64,000 nucleotides of DNA from Novosphingobium marinum (GTDB lineage: Bacteria; Pseudomonadota; Alphaproteobacteria; Sphingomonadales; Sphingomonadaceae). The position numbers and the translations under genes were made by a program. Location: contig NZ_JACBZF010000005.1 of NCBI RefSeq assembly GCF_013408095.1, forward strand, positions 1 to 64,000, in the 5' to 3' direction. The notes beneath the pieces were generated by a model. The model had not been told where the DNA came from. It saw only the letters and a program-made list of their open reading frames with translations, and did no database searches. Each line of letters starts with the position of its first letter. Position 1 is the first letter of the stretch. Below are positions 43,501 to 52,716 of this stretch, piece after piece.

Positions 43501-44895
43501 ATGGCTCAGCCGCGCGCTCTCTACGTCGGACCCCGGATCAAGCGGCTGCGCCGCGAACTCGGCCTCACGCAGGCGAGCATGGCCGACGACCTCGACATCT
43601 CCGCGTCCTACATCGCGCTGATAGAGCGTAACCAGCGCCCGCTGACCGCCGACCTGCTCGTCCGGCTGGCGCGCACCTACGACCTCGACATCGCCGATCT
43701 GGCCGACGACGACAGCGAGGAATACCGCCGCCGCATCGCCGAAGTGCTGCGCGACCCGATCTTCGGCGACATCGAGATGCCCGCGATGGAAGTCGCCGAC
43801 CTCGCCGCCAGCTTTCCCGGAATTTCCGAAGCCCTGCTGCGCCTCCACGGCGCCTACGTGCGCGAACAGCACGCGCTTGCCGGGCAGGGCGAGCGCGGCG
43901 GCGACGACGGCGAGGTCGACCCCATCGCCGAGGCGCGCCGTTTCATCGCCGGTCGCAAGAACCATTTCCCCGTTCTCGATACCGATGCCGAGGAACTCGC
44001 AGCGGAGATCGCGAAGGCCGGCAGCGCGGCGGAGTGGCTGCGGCTGAAGGGCGTTCGCGTGCGTTTCCTGCCGGACGAAGTGCTGGCCGGATCGCTGCGG
44101 CGCTTCGACAGGCACAACCAGCAACTTCTCATCGCCGACAGCCTCGACGGGGCGAGCCGGTCTTTCCAGACCGCGCTCCACGTCGCCTATACCGCGATGC
44201 GCGGCCAGATCGCGGCGATCCTGAAGGAGGGCGAGTTTTCCGGCCCGACCGCCGAAAACCTCGTTCGGCGGGCGCTCGGCGGCTATGCCGCAGCCGCGAT
44301 CCTGATGCCCTATGCGAAGTTCGCCGCGGCAGTGGAGCAGCGCCGCTACGACGTCGAGGCACTGGGCCGCCAGTTCGGCACGAGTTTCGAGCAGATCGGG
44401 CACCGGCTAACGACCCTGCAGCGGCCCGGCAGCGCGCGGGTGCCGTTTTTCTTCATCCGCGTGGACGAGGCGGGCAACGTCTCGAAACGGCTCGACGGCG
44501 CCGGCTTTCCGTTCGCGGCCTTTGGCGGAAGCTGCCCGCTATGGAACGTGCATGCCACTTTCCGGCGTCCCGGCGAAGTCGTGACCCAGTGGCTGGAACT
44601 GCCCGGCGGCGAGCGATTCTTCTCGATCGCGCGCACCGTTGTCGCGGGCGGCGGTCGCCACGGCAATCCCCGGCTCTATCGCTCGGTGGCGCTCGCCTGT
44701 TCGGCAGAGCACGCGCCGAGGCTGGTCTATGCGCAGGGTATCGATCCGGCGCAGGCGGATGCCACGCCCATCGGCATCGCCTGCCGCATATGCCATCGCT
44801 CGGCCTGCACCGCCCGCGCGGTGCCGCCGATCGGGCGCGAAGTCCTGCCCGAGGACTATCGCCGGGCGGCAGAGCCGTTCGCGTTCGATGAATGA
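43501..44895 (+). CDS. ScfR/RamB-type transcriptional regulator of acetate metabolism
   Basis: 464 residues. An XRE helix-turn-helix (GPRIKRLRRELGLTQASMAD, then SASYIALIERNQRPLTADLL) leads, followed by an IrrE-like middle domain (FQTALHVAYTAMRGQI) and the C-terminal domain with a Cys-rich segment CRICHRSACTARA. This is the short-chain fatty acyl regulator family (RamB, MccR, PrpC regulators). ATG at 43501 fits family starts; 43483 is an alternative. There is almost no leader, so it may be near-leaderless. It is divergent from aceA, its probable target. Confidence 0.9.
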   Translation: MAQPRALYVGPRIKRLRRELGLTQASMADDLDISASYIALIERNQRPLTADLLVRLARTYDLDIADLADDDSEEYRRRIAEVLRDPIFGDIEMPAMEVADLAASFPGISEALLRLHGAYVREQHALAGQGERGGDDGEVDPIAEARRFIAGRKNHFPVLDTDAEELAAEIAKAGSAAEWLRLKGVRVRFLPDEVLAGSLRRFDRHNQQLLIADSLDGASRSFQTALHVAYTAMRGQIAAILKEGEFSGPTAENLVRRALGGYAAAAILMPYAKFAAAVEQRRYDVEALGRQFGTSFEQIGHRLTTLQRPGSARVPFFFIRVDEAGNVSKRLDGAGFPFAAFGGSCPLWNVHATFRRPGEVVTQWLELPGGERFFSIARTVVAGGGRHGNPRLYRSVALACSAEHAPRLVYAQGIDPAQADATPIGIACRICHRSACTARAVPPIGREVLPEDYRRAAEPFAFDE

Positions 44896-44946
44896 TCGCC
44901 CGCACGATTGCCGGGGCCTGTGCCCGTGTGCATTATCGCACGCGCA

Positions 44947-45702
44947 ATGAGCAGGGCCGACTTCACTCCGCTGCGACGCACGAAGATTGGCGTCTTCGCG
45001 CTCGTCGTTCTCGTGCATGTCGCGATCTTCGTCGGCCTCGTCCGGGCGCTTGCCCCGGACTTCTCCAACCAGGTCGTGCGCAACGTGACCGAGGCGTTCA
45101 CGGTAACGGTCACCACGCGCGAGGAACCCACGCCGACGCCCGAGCCGACACCCGAACAGGCGGTTGCGCCCGATCCCGAGCCCGAGGGAGCCGCCGCGCC
45201 GCCGGGCAAGAAGGCGGTGCCCAGGGAAGTCGTCGCGCCCGAACCGAAGATCACCCTGACCGAAAAGGCTGCGCCCAAGGTCGCCTCGACCGGGAACGCC
45301 GACAGCTCGGGCGCGCGCGACGAGGGCGACGGGACGGGAGCCGGCGGCGAGGGTGTGGGCACCGGCTCGGGCCGTTCGGGCAGCGGGCAGGGCGGCGGGG
45401 GCGGCGTGGCGCAAAAGGCGGTGAAGATGGCAGGCGACATCAATTCAGCGCGCGACTATCCCCGGGCGACGCGCGACTTGCGGGTCGGCAACTCGGTGGT
45501 CATCGCGCTGACCGTGGGGACCGACGGGCGCGTCAAGAACTGCCGTATCGTGCGGGGCAGCCCCGATCCGGAAGCCGACCGCATCACCTGCCGGCTCGCG
45601 ACGCAGAGGTTCCGCTTCCGCCCGGCCGAGGATCGCGCTGGCAACCCGGTTGAATCGGTCTATGGCTGGCAGCAGCGCTGGTTCTATGGCGGCGAAAGAT
45701 AG
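44947..45702 (+). CDS. TonB-like energy-transducer protein
   Basis: 251 residues. A basic start and one helix (KIGVFALVVLVHVAIFVGLV, about 13-32) anchor it in the inner membrane. The periplasmic part has a Pro/Glu/Thr stretch (PTPTPEPTPEQ) and a Gly/Ser-rich linker typical of TonB proteins. The C-terminal domain (VVIALTVGTDGRVKNCRIVR, then ITCRLATQRFRFRPAEDRAG) is a TonB C-terminal fold. No exbB or exbD is nearby. It could power the TonB receptors of this region. Confidence 0.88.
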   Translation: MSRADFTPLRRTKIGVFALVVLVHVAIFVGLVRALAPDFSNQVVRNVTEAFTVTVTTREEPTPTPEPTPEQAVAPDPEPEGAAAPPGKKAVPREVVAPEPKITLTEKAAPKVASTGNADSSGARDEGDGTGAGGEGVGTGSGRSGSGQGGGGGVAQKAVKMAGDINSARDYPRATRDLRVGNSVVIALTVGTDGRVKNCRIVRGSPDPEADRITCRLATQRFRFRPAEDRAGNPVESVYGWQQRWFYGGER

Positions 45703-45732
45703 CTGAAACGAATAGGGACTAAGGCGGGCATC

Positions 45733-46818
45733 ATGACAGGGACGACGGATACGGGCTGGATCAGCTTCGAGAGCGAGATGCCGACAACGGTGCCCGTGAT
45801 CCTGTGCGGCGGCAGCGGGACGCGCCTCTGGCCGCGCAGCCGGGTGGACAAGCCCAAGCCCTTCCTGCCGCTGCTGGGCGAACGCACGCTGTTCCAGGAA
45901 ACGCTGCTGCGCTGCCCGGAGGACCAGGGGTTCGGCGCTCCGCTGATCGTGACGGGCAACCAGCATCTCGAGCATGTCGAGGCGCAGATGGACGTCGCGC
46001 CCGGTGCTAAGGTGATCGTCGAGCCCGAAGGCAAGAACACCGCCGCCGCGATCGCGCTTGCCGCGCTGCGGCTTCCCGCCGATGCGGTCATGCTCGTTTG
46101 CCCGAGCGACCACCACATCGGAGACCCCGAAGCATTCGTCGAGGCCGCGCGCACCGCTTCGGAAATCGCCAGTTCGGGCTGGCTCGTCGCGTTCGGGATC
46201 GAGGCGCGCTCGCCCGAAACCGGCTTCGGCTACCTGAAACCCGCCGCGCCGATAGCCTTCGGCAAGGGTTTCCGCGTCTACGACTTCATCGAGAAGCCGA
46301 ACCTCGAGAAGGCGAAGTCCTTCATCGAGGCAGGCGACTATTTCTGGAACGGGGGCATCTTCGCGTTCACGGCGGGCCTGTTCCTCGAAGAACTGGGCGA
46401 ATATCGCCCCGACATGCTCGCCGCCGCGCGCAAGGCGGTCGAAGGCGGGCACGAGGACGGCCATCGCTTCCATCCCGACGCCGCCGAGTTCGCCAGGATC
46501 AGGGGAGAGTCGGTCGACTACGCGGTGATGGAAAATTCGCGCCGCGCGGCGATGGTCAAGGCGTTCATGGCATGGTCGGACATCGGCAACTGGAACGCAC
46601 TCAAGGAAGCGCGGCAGGCCGAGGACAGGGCCAACGTGGTCAAGGGAGAGGCCGACCTGATCGATTGTTCGAACGTCTTCGTCGAAACCGACGGTCCGCG
46701 AGTCTCCGTGGTCGGGCTGTCCGACGTGATCGTGGTTGTCGACGGGGACGAGGTGCTCGTGACCTCTGCCGAAGGCGCGCAGAAGGTCGGCAAGCTCAAG
46801 GGCGCGGCAAACCAGTGA
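45733..46818 (+). CDS. manC: Mannose-1-phosphate guanylyltransferase
   Basis: 361 residues; forms GDP-mannose from mannose-1-phosphate and GTP. VPVILCGGSGTRLWPRSRVD is the nucleotide-binding signature, VEPEGKNTAAAIALAAL, CPSDHHIGD and FIEKPNLEKA follow in the canonical order. The C-terminal isomerase part of bifunctional proteins is missing; a separate isomerase gene follows. The start at 45733 has AAGGCGGG upstream (45778 is an alternative). With manA downstream it supplies sugars for exopolysaccharide or LPS. Confidence 0.94.
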   Translation: MTGTTDTGWISFESEMPTTVPVILCGGSGTRLWPRSRVDKPKPFLPLLGERTLFQETLLRCPEDQGFGAPLIVTGNQHLEHVEAQMDVAPGAKVIVEPEGKNTAAAIALAALRLPADAVMLVCPSDHHIGDPEAFVEAARTASEIASSGWLVAFGIEARSPETGFGYLKPAAPIAFGKGFRVYDFIEKPNLEKAKSFIEAGDYFWNGGIFAFTAGLFLEELGEYRPDMLAAARKAVEGGHEDGHRFHPDAAEFARIRGESVDYAVMENSRRAAMVKAFMAWSDIGNWNALKEARQAEDRANVVKGEADLIDCSNVFVETDGPRVSVVGLSDVIVVVDGDEVLVTSAEGAQKVGKLKGAANQ

Positions 46819-46828
46819 GCGTGCTGCG

Positions 46829-47641
46829 ATGAGCTTCGGACTGCGCACCCGGCAGGTGGAGAAGCCCTGGGGCCGGGACGTGCTGCCCACGCCCTTCATG
46901 GCGCCCGTCGGCACCCGCATCGGCGAGATCTGGTTCGAGCCGCCGCCCGAATTGCCCGGGCTTCTCGTCAAGTACATCTTCACCAGCGACAAGCTGTCGG
47001 TGCAGGTCCACCCCTCCGACGCCGAGACGCTCGCGGCCGGAATGGGGCGGCAGGGCAAGGAGGAGTGCTGGCTGATCCTCGCCGCCGAGCAGGGCGCGGA
47101 GATCGGCATCGGCTTTCGCGAGGAACTGGACCCTGACGCCATGCGCCGCGCCGCGATCGACGGCAGCATCGAGAGCCTGATGGCCTGGCACAGCGTGACG
47201 CCGGGCGACTTCTTCTACATCCCGGCGGGCACCGTCCACGCGATCGGCGCGGGAGTGAGCCTGATCGAGGTCCAGCAGAACAGCGACATCACCTACCGGC
47301 TCTACGATTACGGCAGGCCGCGCGAACTGCATCTCGACCAGGCGGTCGCGGTGGCGAAGGGCGAGCCATACGAGTGCGGACTGCACAAGCGCGTGCCGCT
47401 GCGCGAGGAGACGACGCTGGTCGATGGGCCGCTGTTCCGGCTCGAGCAGGTGGTACGCACGCCCGGTGGGGACGTCGCCGCGCGTTTCGGCGAACGCCCG
47501 CTGCTTGCGATACCGCGCGAAGGGCCGGTGCACGTCGCGGGGCAGGAGATCGGGCCGGGCGGCTGCGCGCTTGCGGACGCCTTCTCCGACATCGAATTTT
47601 CCTCCGGCGTCTGCCTGCTCGCCCAGCCTTGCGCCGCATGA
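46829..47641 (+). CDS. manA: Class I mannose-6-phosphate isomerase
   Basis: 270 residues, shorter than E. coli ManA. It interconverts mannose-6-phosphate and fructose-6-phosphate. Zinc ligands appear in SVQVHPSDAE and in the cupin core FFYIPAGTVHAIGAGVSLIE, followed by the conserved SDITYRLYDYGRPRELH. It starts ten bases after manC and its stop overlaps the DUF2721 start as ATGA, so all three are one unit. Confidence 0.93.
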   Translation: MSFGLRTRQVEKPWGRDVLPTPFMAPVGTRIGEIWFEPPPELPGLLVKYIFTSDKLSVQVHPSDAETLAAGMGRQGKEECWLILAAEQGAEIGIGFREELDPDAMRRAAIDGSIESLMAWHSVTPGDFFYIPAGTVHAIGAGVSLIEVQQNSDITYRLYDYGRPRELHLDQAVAVAKGEPYECGLHKRVPLREETTLVDGPLFRLEQVVRTPGGDVAARFGERPLLAIPREGPVHVAGQEIGPGGCALADAFSDIEFSSGVCLLAQPCAA

Positions 47642-48078
47642 TCGCGCATACGATCCAGCTTGCGCTTGCGCCGGTGTTCCTGCTCGTCGCCATCGGCAAC
47701 ATCCTGAACATCCTGTCGACCCGGCTGGGCCGCGTCGTCGACCGGGCAAGGACGCTGCAGGAGCTTCACAAGACGACCGAAGGCGCCGAGCACGACGTCG
47801 TCGTCGCGCAGATCAGGGCGGTGGACAGGCGCATCAAGCTTGTCACATCGGCGATCCGCCTGCTGGTGATCAGCGGCATCGCCATCGGCCTGACCGTCGC
47901 GATCCTGTTCTTCGAGCAGATGACCGAGACATCGCTCGAGGGGGTGGCGGCGGCGATCTTCCTGATCGCCATCGCGCTGCTGATGTGGGCGCTGACGCTG
48001 TTCCTGAGAGAGACCCGGATCGCCGCCGAAACGCTGCGCATCCCGCGCGCGCTGCTGGAACTCGACCGCAAGCTTTGA
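47638..48078 (+). CDS. DUF2721 membrane protein
   Basis: 146 residues, three hydrophobic helices: IQLALAPVFLLVAIGNILNI, IRLLVISGIAIGLTVAILFF and AAIFLIAIALLMWALTLFLR. VDRARTLQELHKTT and DRRIKLVTSAIRLLVIS are the conserved cytoplasmic segment of DUF2721. Function unknown. ATG overlaps the manA stop. It is convergent with the fatty-acyl-AMP ligase. Confidence 0.88.
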   Translation: MIAHTIQLALAPVFLLVAIGNILNILSTRLGRVVDRARTLQELHKTTEGAEHDVVVAQIRAVDRRIKLVTSAIRLLVISGIAIGLTVAILFFEQMTETSLEGVAAAIFLIAIALLMWALTLFLRETRIAAETLRIPRALLELDRKL

Positions 48079-48096
48079 GTAGCAGGGATCCCCGCG

Positions 48097-49860
48097 TCAG
48101 GCTGCGAGTTTCAGCGGCGCGATTTCGCCTTCGAGGTAGAGCTTCTTCGCCTTCGCGCGGCTGAGCTTGCCCGAGCTGGTGCGCGGCAGCGTGCGCGGCG
48201 GGACCAGTTCGACGACGCAGTTCATGCCGGTGATCGAACGGACCTTCTCGCGGATTTCCTCGTGCAGCTTGCGGCGTTCCTCGGGATCGGAGACGCGGCA
48301 GTGGACGAGCACCGCGGGCACCTCCTCGCCGTTGTCGGTCTCAACGGCGAACGCGGCGATATCGCCCTGGTGGAAGCCGGGAAGCTGCTCCACCGCCCAT
48401 TCGATGTCCTGCGGCCAGTGGTTCTTGCCGTTGATGATGATCATGTCCTTCGCGCGGCCCACGATGAACAGGTAGCCGTCGGCCATATAGCCCATGTCGC
48501 CGGTGTCGAGCCAGCCGGCGACAAGGCAGTCCGCCGTCGCTTCGGGGTCGCGGTAGTAGGAGTGCATGATGCTGTCGCCCTTGCACCAGACCTTGCCGAT
48601 GCGATGGTCGCCCAGCGCGTGGCCGTCCTCGCCCCGGATTTCCACGGCCATGCCGCGAACCGGCCTGCCGCAATTGACGATGGCGCGATAGCGGGCGGGC
48701 CGCGAAAGATCGCGTGGAGTACCCGACAGGCGCTCTTCCTCGACAAGTTCGACCCGTATGCCTTCGCCCGGCGGCATGATCGTGACCGCCAGCGTCGCTT
48801 CGGCAAGGCCGTAGCTGGGCAGGAAGGCGGACGCCTTGAAACCGGCGTCGGCAAAGGCGTCGACGAAGTTCTGCATCACGTCGGGCCGGATCATGTCCGC
48901 GCCGTTGCCCGCCACCCGCCAGCGCGACAGGTCGAAGCGTTCGGAAACGCTCGACTGGCTGGAAATGCGGCGCGAGCAGATGTCGTAGCCGAAGGTCGGC
49001 GAGTAGGAGAGCGTCGTGCCGGTATTGCGGCTGATCAGGTCGAGCCAGGCGAGCGGACGGCGCGCGAAATGCTCGGTCTTCAGGTAGTCTGCCGAGACCT
49101 GGTTGGCGATCGGCGAGAGCAGGCAGCCGACAAGGCCCATGTCGTGGTACCACGGCAGCCAGGAAATGCAGCGGTCGGTCTCGACGACGCGCATGCCGTG
49201 CGAATGGCCGGCAAGGTTGTCGAGAAGAGCGCGGTGCGTCACCGCGACGCCATGCGGGAATCGGGTCGATCCGCTCGAGTACTGGAGGAAGCAGATCGCC
49301 TCGGGGTCGAGCGCGGGCAGGTCCGCCTCGGGCGCGTCGGCAGCGGCGAAATCCTGCCAGGCGAGCCCCTCGCAGCCGGGCTGGCGCTCGGCGGCGGCGA
49401 TCGCCATGCCGGCGATTTCCTCGGGATAGAACAGCAGCTTCGGTTCGGCGCTCGCCATCTGGACGGCGATCTGGTCGATATAGCTTTCCTTGCCGCCGAA
49501 GCTGGTCGGCAGCGGCAGCGGCACCGGCCAGGCGCCCGCGTAGATCGCGCCGCAGAACAGCGCGGCGAATTCGGGTCCGGTCTCGGCGATCATCGCCACC
49601 CGGTCGCCCGGCGCAATTCCGCGCGCGATCAGGCGGCGGGCGCTGGCCAGCGCATCCTCGCGCAGCTCGGCGTATGTGTAGGCGCGCACGAGGTTGCCGC
49701 GGGCGTCGTGGAAATTGAGGCCGCGCCTGCCGGTGGCGGCATAGTCCAGCGCATCGGCAAATGTGGCAAAGTCAGCCAGTCGCCGGGGCAAATCGTCCGC
49801 ATTGGGCGTGGGAGCGATCTGTGTACTGGCCGTCGGCACCAGCTCGGTGGTGTCGTTCAT
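48097..49860 (-). CDS. Fatty-acyl-AMP ligase (FAAL)
   Basis: 587 residues from the ATG at 49860; an upstream ATG at 49935 has a stronger GGGGGAGGG site and would give 612, so the start is open. The adenylation core shows ICFLQYSSGSTRFPHGVAVT (P-loop-like), WLPWYHDMGLVGCLLSP, YGLAEATLAVT, DTGDMGYMADGYLFIVGRAK and the C-terminal GKLSRAK. The HDMGLVG motif and overall form match FAALs, which activate fatty acids as acyl-AMP for an acyl carrier or PKS/NRPS. No PKS, NRPS or carrier gene is adjacent. Confidence 0.92.
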   Translation of the reverse strand: MNDTTELVPTASTQIAPTPNADDLPRRLADFATFADALDYAATGRRGLNFHDARGNLVRAYTYAELREDALASARRLIARGIAPGDRVAMIAETGPEFAALFCGAIYAGAWPVPLPLPTSFGGKESYIDQIAVQMASAEPKLLFYPEEIAGMAIAAAERQPGCEGLAWQDFAAADAPEADLPALDPEAICFLQYSSGSTRFPHGVAVTHRALLDNLAGHSHGMRVVETDRCISWLPWYHDMGLVGCLLSPIANQVSADYLKTEHFARRPLAWLDLISRNTGTTLSYSPTFGYDICSRRISSQSSVSERFDLSRWRVAGNGADMIRPDVMQNFVDAFADAGFKASAFLPSYGLAEATLAVTIMPPGEGIRVELVEEERLSGTPRDLSRPARYRAIVNCGRPVRGMAVEIRGEDGHALGDHRIGKVWCKGDSIMHSYYRDPEATADCLVAGWLDTGDMGYMADGYLFIVGRAKDMIIINGKNHWPQDIEWAVEQLPGFHQGDIAAFAVETDNGEEVPAVLVHCRVSDPEERRKLHEEIREKVRSITGMNCVVELVPPRTLPRTSSGKLSRAKAKKLYLEGEIAPLKLAA

Positions 49861-49999
49861 CTGTACTAACCCGTTGTTGTTAAAGTGTTTATCAGCGCGC
49901 CGAGGGGCGGTACCGGAATTGTTCGTCAGGTACATCCAACCCTCCCCCGGATTGCGCGGCCTTTCCCAATCGGGGGCGAGTGTGGCACGAATAGGGCAG

Positions 50000-50545
50000 A
50001 TGTCCCGCCGCCGCACCCCTTCTCCACCGCTCGATGCCGCAAAGCTGGAGGAACTGGCGCTCGCCTATGTCGCGCGGTTTTCCACCACCCGCGCCAGGCT
50101 GGAGGGGTACCTCGCGCGCAAATTGCGCGAGCGCGGGTGGGCGGAGGAGGGGGCTGCCCCGGTTGCCGCGATTGCCGAACGCTTCGTCGAACTCGGCTAC
50201 CTCGACGACGCTGCCTATGCCCGCGCCAGGGCGGGCAGCCTGCTGCGGCGCGGGTACGGCGCACGGCGCGTCGGGCAGGCGCTCGCGGTCGCCGGCGTGG
50301 CAGAGCAGGTGCGCGCCGAAATGGTCCCGGAAGAGGATGCCGCGCGCCAGGCGGCGCTGGTCATGGCGCGCAAGCGGCGCTTCGGACCGTTCGGGACCGA
50401 GCCGCCCGACCGCGCACGTCGCGAAAAGCAGATCGCGGCGATGCTGCGCGCCGGCCACCCCCTCGACATCGTGCGCGAATTGGTCGATGCGCCCAGCGCC
50501 GGCGCGGCGGAGGAATGGGCCGCGCAATCGTTCGGAGACCGTTGA
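50000..50545 (+). CDS. recX: Regulatory protein RecX
   Basis: 181 residues; binds RecA filaments and limits recombination. Three-helix repeats are visible: ALAYVARFSTTRARLEGYLA, FVELGYLDDAAYARARAGSL, and LRRGYGARRVGQALAVAGVA with its C-terminal KRRFGPFG. ATG at 50000. No recA is in the window. It is divergent from the fatty-acyl-AMP ligase and ends in a TGATG overlap with the DUF192 gene. Confidence 0.9.
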   Translation: MSRRRTPSPPLDAAKLEELALAYVARFSTTRARLEGYLARKLRERGWAEEGAAPVAAIAERFVELGYLDDAAYARARAGSLLRRGYGARRVGQALAVAGVAEQVRAEMVPEEDAARQAALVMARKRRFGPFGTEPPDRARREKQIAAMLRAGHPLDIVRELVDAPSAGAAEEWAAQSFGDR

Positions 50546-51045
50546 TGCGCATGGAGATACTGCCGCTTTTTGCCGCTGCCGCGCTCGCCGCCTGCTCACA
50601 GGGGACGGCCAGCGAAGGCGCTGTCGCACCATCGGCAGGCGTCGCGGAAGCGGGGCGCACGCATCCGGTGTCGGGGCTCGAGGTCATTCCACTCACCGTC
50701 CGGACCGCCGGCGGCAAGCTGCATCGATTCGACGTCGAGGTCGCCCGATCGGACTTCGAACAGGCGAAGGGCCTGATGTTCCGGACCGAGCTGGCACCCG
50801 GCGAAGGCATGCTCTTTCCCTACGATCCTCCCGAAGTCGCGAGCTTCTGGATGAAGAACACGGTCATCCCGCTCGACATCATCTTCATCGATCCGAAGGG
50901 GCGGATCATAAACATCGCGGCACAGACGGTACCCTACAGCACCGATTCCGTGGTCGCCGAAGGCAAAGCCGGCGCGGTGCTTGAGCTTGCGGGCGGGCGC
51001 GCGGCGGAACTTGGCATTGCCCCCGGCGACAAGGTTTCCTGGTAG
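50545..51045 (+). CDS. DUF192 lipoprotein
   Basis: 166 residues. A signal peptide ends in a lipobox (LAACSQG, Cys19). The DUF192 core follows: RSDFEQAKGLMFRTELAPGE, FWMKNTVIPLDIIFIDPKGR and VLELAGGRAAELGIAPGDKV. Family function is not known. The coupled start after recX and the following NDUFA12-like and DUF2155 genes form a rightward unit. Confidence 0.9.
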   Translation: MRMEILPLFAAAALAACSQGTASEGAVAPSAGVAEAGRTHPVSGLEVIPLTVRTAGGKLHRFDVEVARSDFEQAKGLMFRTELAPGEGMLFPYDPPEVASFWMKNTVIPLDIIFIDPKGRIINIAAQTVPYSTDSVVAEGKAGAVLELAGGRAAELGIAPGDKVSW

Positions 51046-51119
51046 GACGCCGCCTCCGCGCTTCCCGGGCGCCTTTCTACCCGCTTGCGCTGCGCCGTCG
51101 TCTGGGGCAAACGCGCCGC

Positions 51120-51518
51120 ATGGGAATCTTCGGCAAGATATTCACCTGGTGGGATGGCGCGACCATCGGCACGATGCTGTGGAGCTCGCGCAATGGCGAG
51201 CACGTCGGCACCGATGCGCAGGGCAACAAGTATTATCGCTCGAAGAAGAAGACCGGCGACGGTCGCGAGCGGCGCTGGGTGATCTACGAAGGGTCGAACG
51301 ATGCCAGCCGTGTCCCGTCCGAATGGCACGGGTGGCTGCACAATTCCTATGACGAGGTTCCGGAAAGCCATCTGGCGCCGCCGCGCATCTGGGAAACCGA
51401 CTACACTCCTAACGCGACCGGGACGGCGATGGCCTATCGTCCGCAGGGTGCGCTCGAACGGGGCGGCCAGCGCGCCCGTGCGACGGGCGACTACGAAGCC
51501 TGGTCCCCGGACGCCTGA
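51120..51518 (+). CDS. NDUFA12-family complex I accessory protein
   Basis: 132 residues. GIFGKIFTWWDGATIGTMLW, HVGTDAQGNKYY and RRWVIYEGSNDASRVPSEWH, then HNSYDEVP, are diagnostic for the NDUFA12/B17.2 family. In alphaproteobacteria and mitochondria this subunit sits on the peripheral arm of NADH:quinone oxidoreductase. No nuo genes are in the window. It lies 74 bases after DUF192 and 11 before DUF2155. Confidence 0.93.
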   Translation: MGIFGKIFTWWDGATIGTMLWSSRNGEHVGTDAQGNKYYRSKKKTGDGRERRWVIYEGSNDASRVPSEWHGWLHNSYDEVPESHLAPPRIWETDYTPNATGTAMAYRPQGALERGGQRARATGDYEAWSPDA

Positions 51519-51529
51519 GGGCCGGTCCG

Positions 51530-52081
51530 ATGAAACGGGCCGTAGCCTTCGTCCTTCCTTTCGCGCTTGCCGCCTGCGGTGGCGGTCCGCCCGAAACGCC
51601 CGACGATCAGGCGACCGAAGTCCCCGAGACGGTCGTCGCGCAGAAGGCACCGACGCCTGCGGTCGAGAGTGAATACGGCACCCCCGTCGAGGAGCGCGTG
51701 GCCACGCTCGGCCTGCTCAACAAGCGCAACAACCTGACCCAGGACATCGAGATCAAGGTCGGCGAAACGCGCCGTCTCGGTAACGTCGTGGTCAAGCTCG
51801 CCAATTGCGAACGCACGCTTCCGTGGGAGCGGCCCGAGGAAGAGGGCGCCTTCGTCCAGGTCTTCGTCCAGGAACTGACCGGCAACGGACGCGAACAGGC
51901 CTGGCGAAAGGTCTTTTCGGGCTGGCTGTTCAAGAACTCGCCGTCGCTCAATGTCGTCGAGCACCCGATCTACGATGTCTGGGTCAAGAATTGCGCGATG
52001 AACTTCCCCGGCGAGGAGGACGGATCGGCCAGTGCCCCGTCGACGAGCGAGGCGAACCCGACCGGCAGCGACGAGGGATAG
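51530..52081 (+). CDS. DUF2155 family lipoprotein
   Basis: 183 residues. A lipobox (ALAACGGG) ends the signal peptide. The DUF2155 core reads LLNKRNNLTQDIEIKVGETR, then LANCERTLPWERPEEEGAFV and FSGWLFKNSPSLNVVEHPIY, with conserved Cys residues that may form a disulfide. Function unknown. The last 112 bases overlap the 3' end of aat on the opposite strand, so its Ser/Thr-rich C-terminal tail shares DNA with the end of Aat. Confidence 0.88.
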   Translation: MKRAVAFVLPFALAACGGGPPETPDDQATEVPETVVAQKAPTPAVESEYGTPVEERVATLGLLNKRNNLTQDIEIKVGETRRLGNVVVKLANCERTLPWERPEEEGAFVQVFVQELTGNGREQAWRKVFSGWLFKNSPSLNVVEHPIYDVWVKNCAMNFPGEEDGSASAPSTSEANPTGSDEG

Positions 52082-52716
52082 TCCTCCTCCGCCAGCATCG
52101 ATAGCGGCATCTGCGCGTCCTTGAGCAGATCGAGGTAGCGCTTCTGCGCGATCTCGACCGCGCCCAGCGACATCAGGTGCGGGGTGATGAACTGGCAATC
52201 GAGGAGCGTGACGTTCGCTTCGCGCAGCGCCGCCACCAGCCAGGCAAGGGCGACTTTCGACGAATCGCGCGCGCGCGAAAACATGCTCTCGCCGCAGAAC
52301 ACCCGGTCGAACCCGACGCCGTAGAGGCCGCCCGCCAGAACACGCTCGCCGTCGTCGTCGACGAGCCAGCATTCGATCGAGTGCGCGTGGCCCAGCCGGT
52401 GCAGGTTCTCGTAACTCGCCGCGATGCGGTGGCTGATCCAGCTTTCGCCGTCCTCGCTGGCGCGCGGGGCGGCGCAGGCTTCCATCACGTCGGAGAACGC
52501 CTCGTTGCAGGTGACGAGGAAACGGTCCTGCCGCACGACCTTGCGCAAGGAGCGCGACAAGTGAAATTCGGCAGGCGGCAGGATTGCCCTGAGGCGCGGC
52601 TCCACCCAGAAAATCTCCGGATCGTCGCGATGATCGGCCATCGGAAAGATGCCGCTGCGGTAGGCCAGAAGCAGCAGCTCTGGGTCGACGATCGGGGGCG
52701 GGGTGGAACCGTGCAC
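51970..52716 (-). CDS. aat: Leucyl/phenylalanyl-tRNA-protein transferase
   Basis: 248 residues from a GTG at 52716 (a GTG at 52818 would give 282). It adds Leu or Phe from aminoacyl-tRNA to N-terminal Arg/Lys proteins, marking them for ClpAP in the N-degron pathway. SGIFPMADHRDDPEIFWVEP, WISHRIAASYENLHRLGHAH, CGESMFSRARDSSKVALAWL and CQFITPHLMSLGA match the family in order. It is convergent with and overlaps DUF2155. tRNA-Trp lies just upstream on the other strand. Confidence 0.93.
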   Translation of the reverse strand: MHGSTPPPIVDPELLLLAYRSGIFPMADHRDDPEIFWVEPRLRAILPPAEFHLSRSLRKVVRQDRFLVTCNEAFSDVMEACAAPRASEDGESWISHRIAASYENLHRLGHAHSIECWLVDDDGERVLAGGLYGVGFDRVFCGESMFSRARDSSKVALAWLVAALREANVTLLDCQFITPHLMSLGAVEIAQKRYLDLLKDAQMPLSMLAEEDYPSSLPVGFASLVDGALADPSSSPGKFIAQFLTQTS

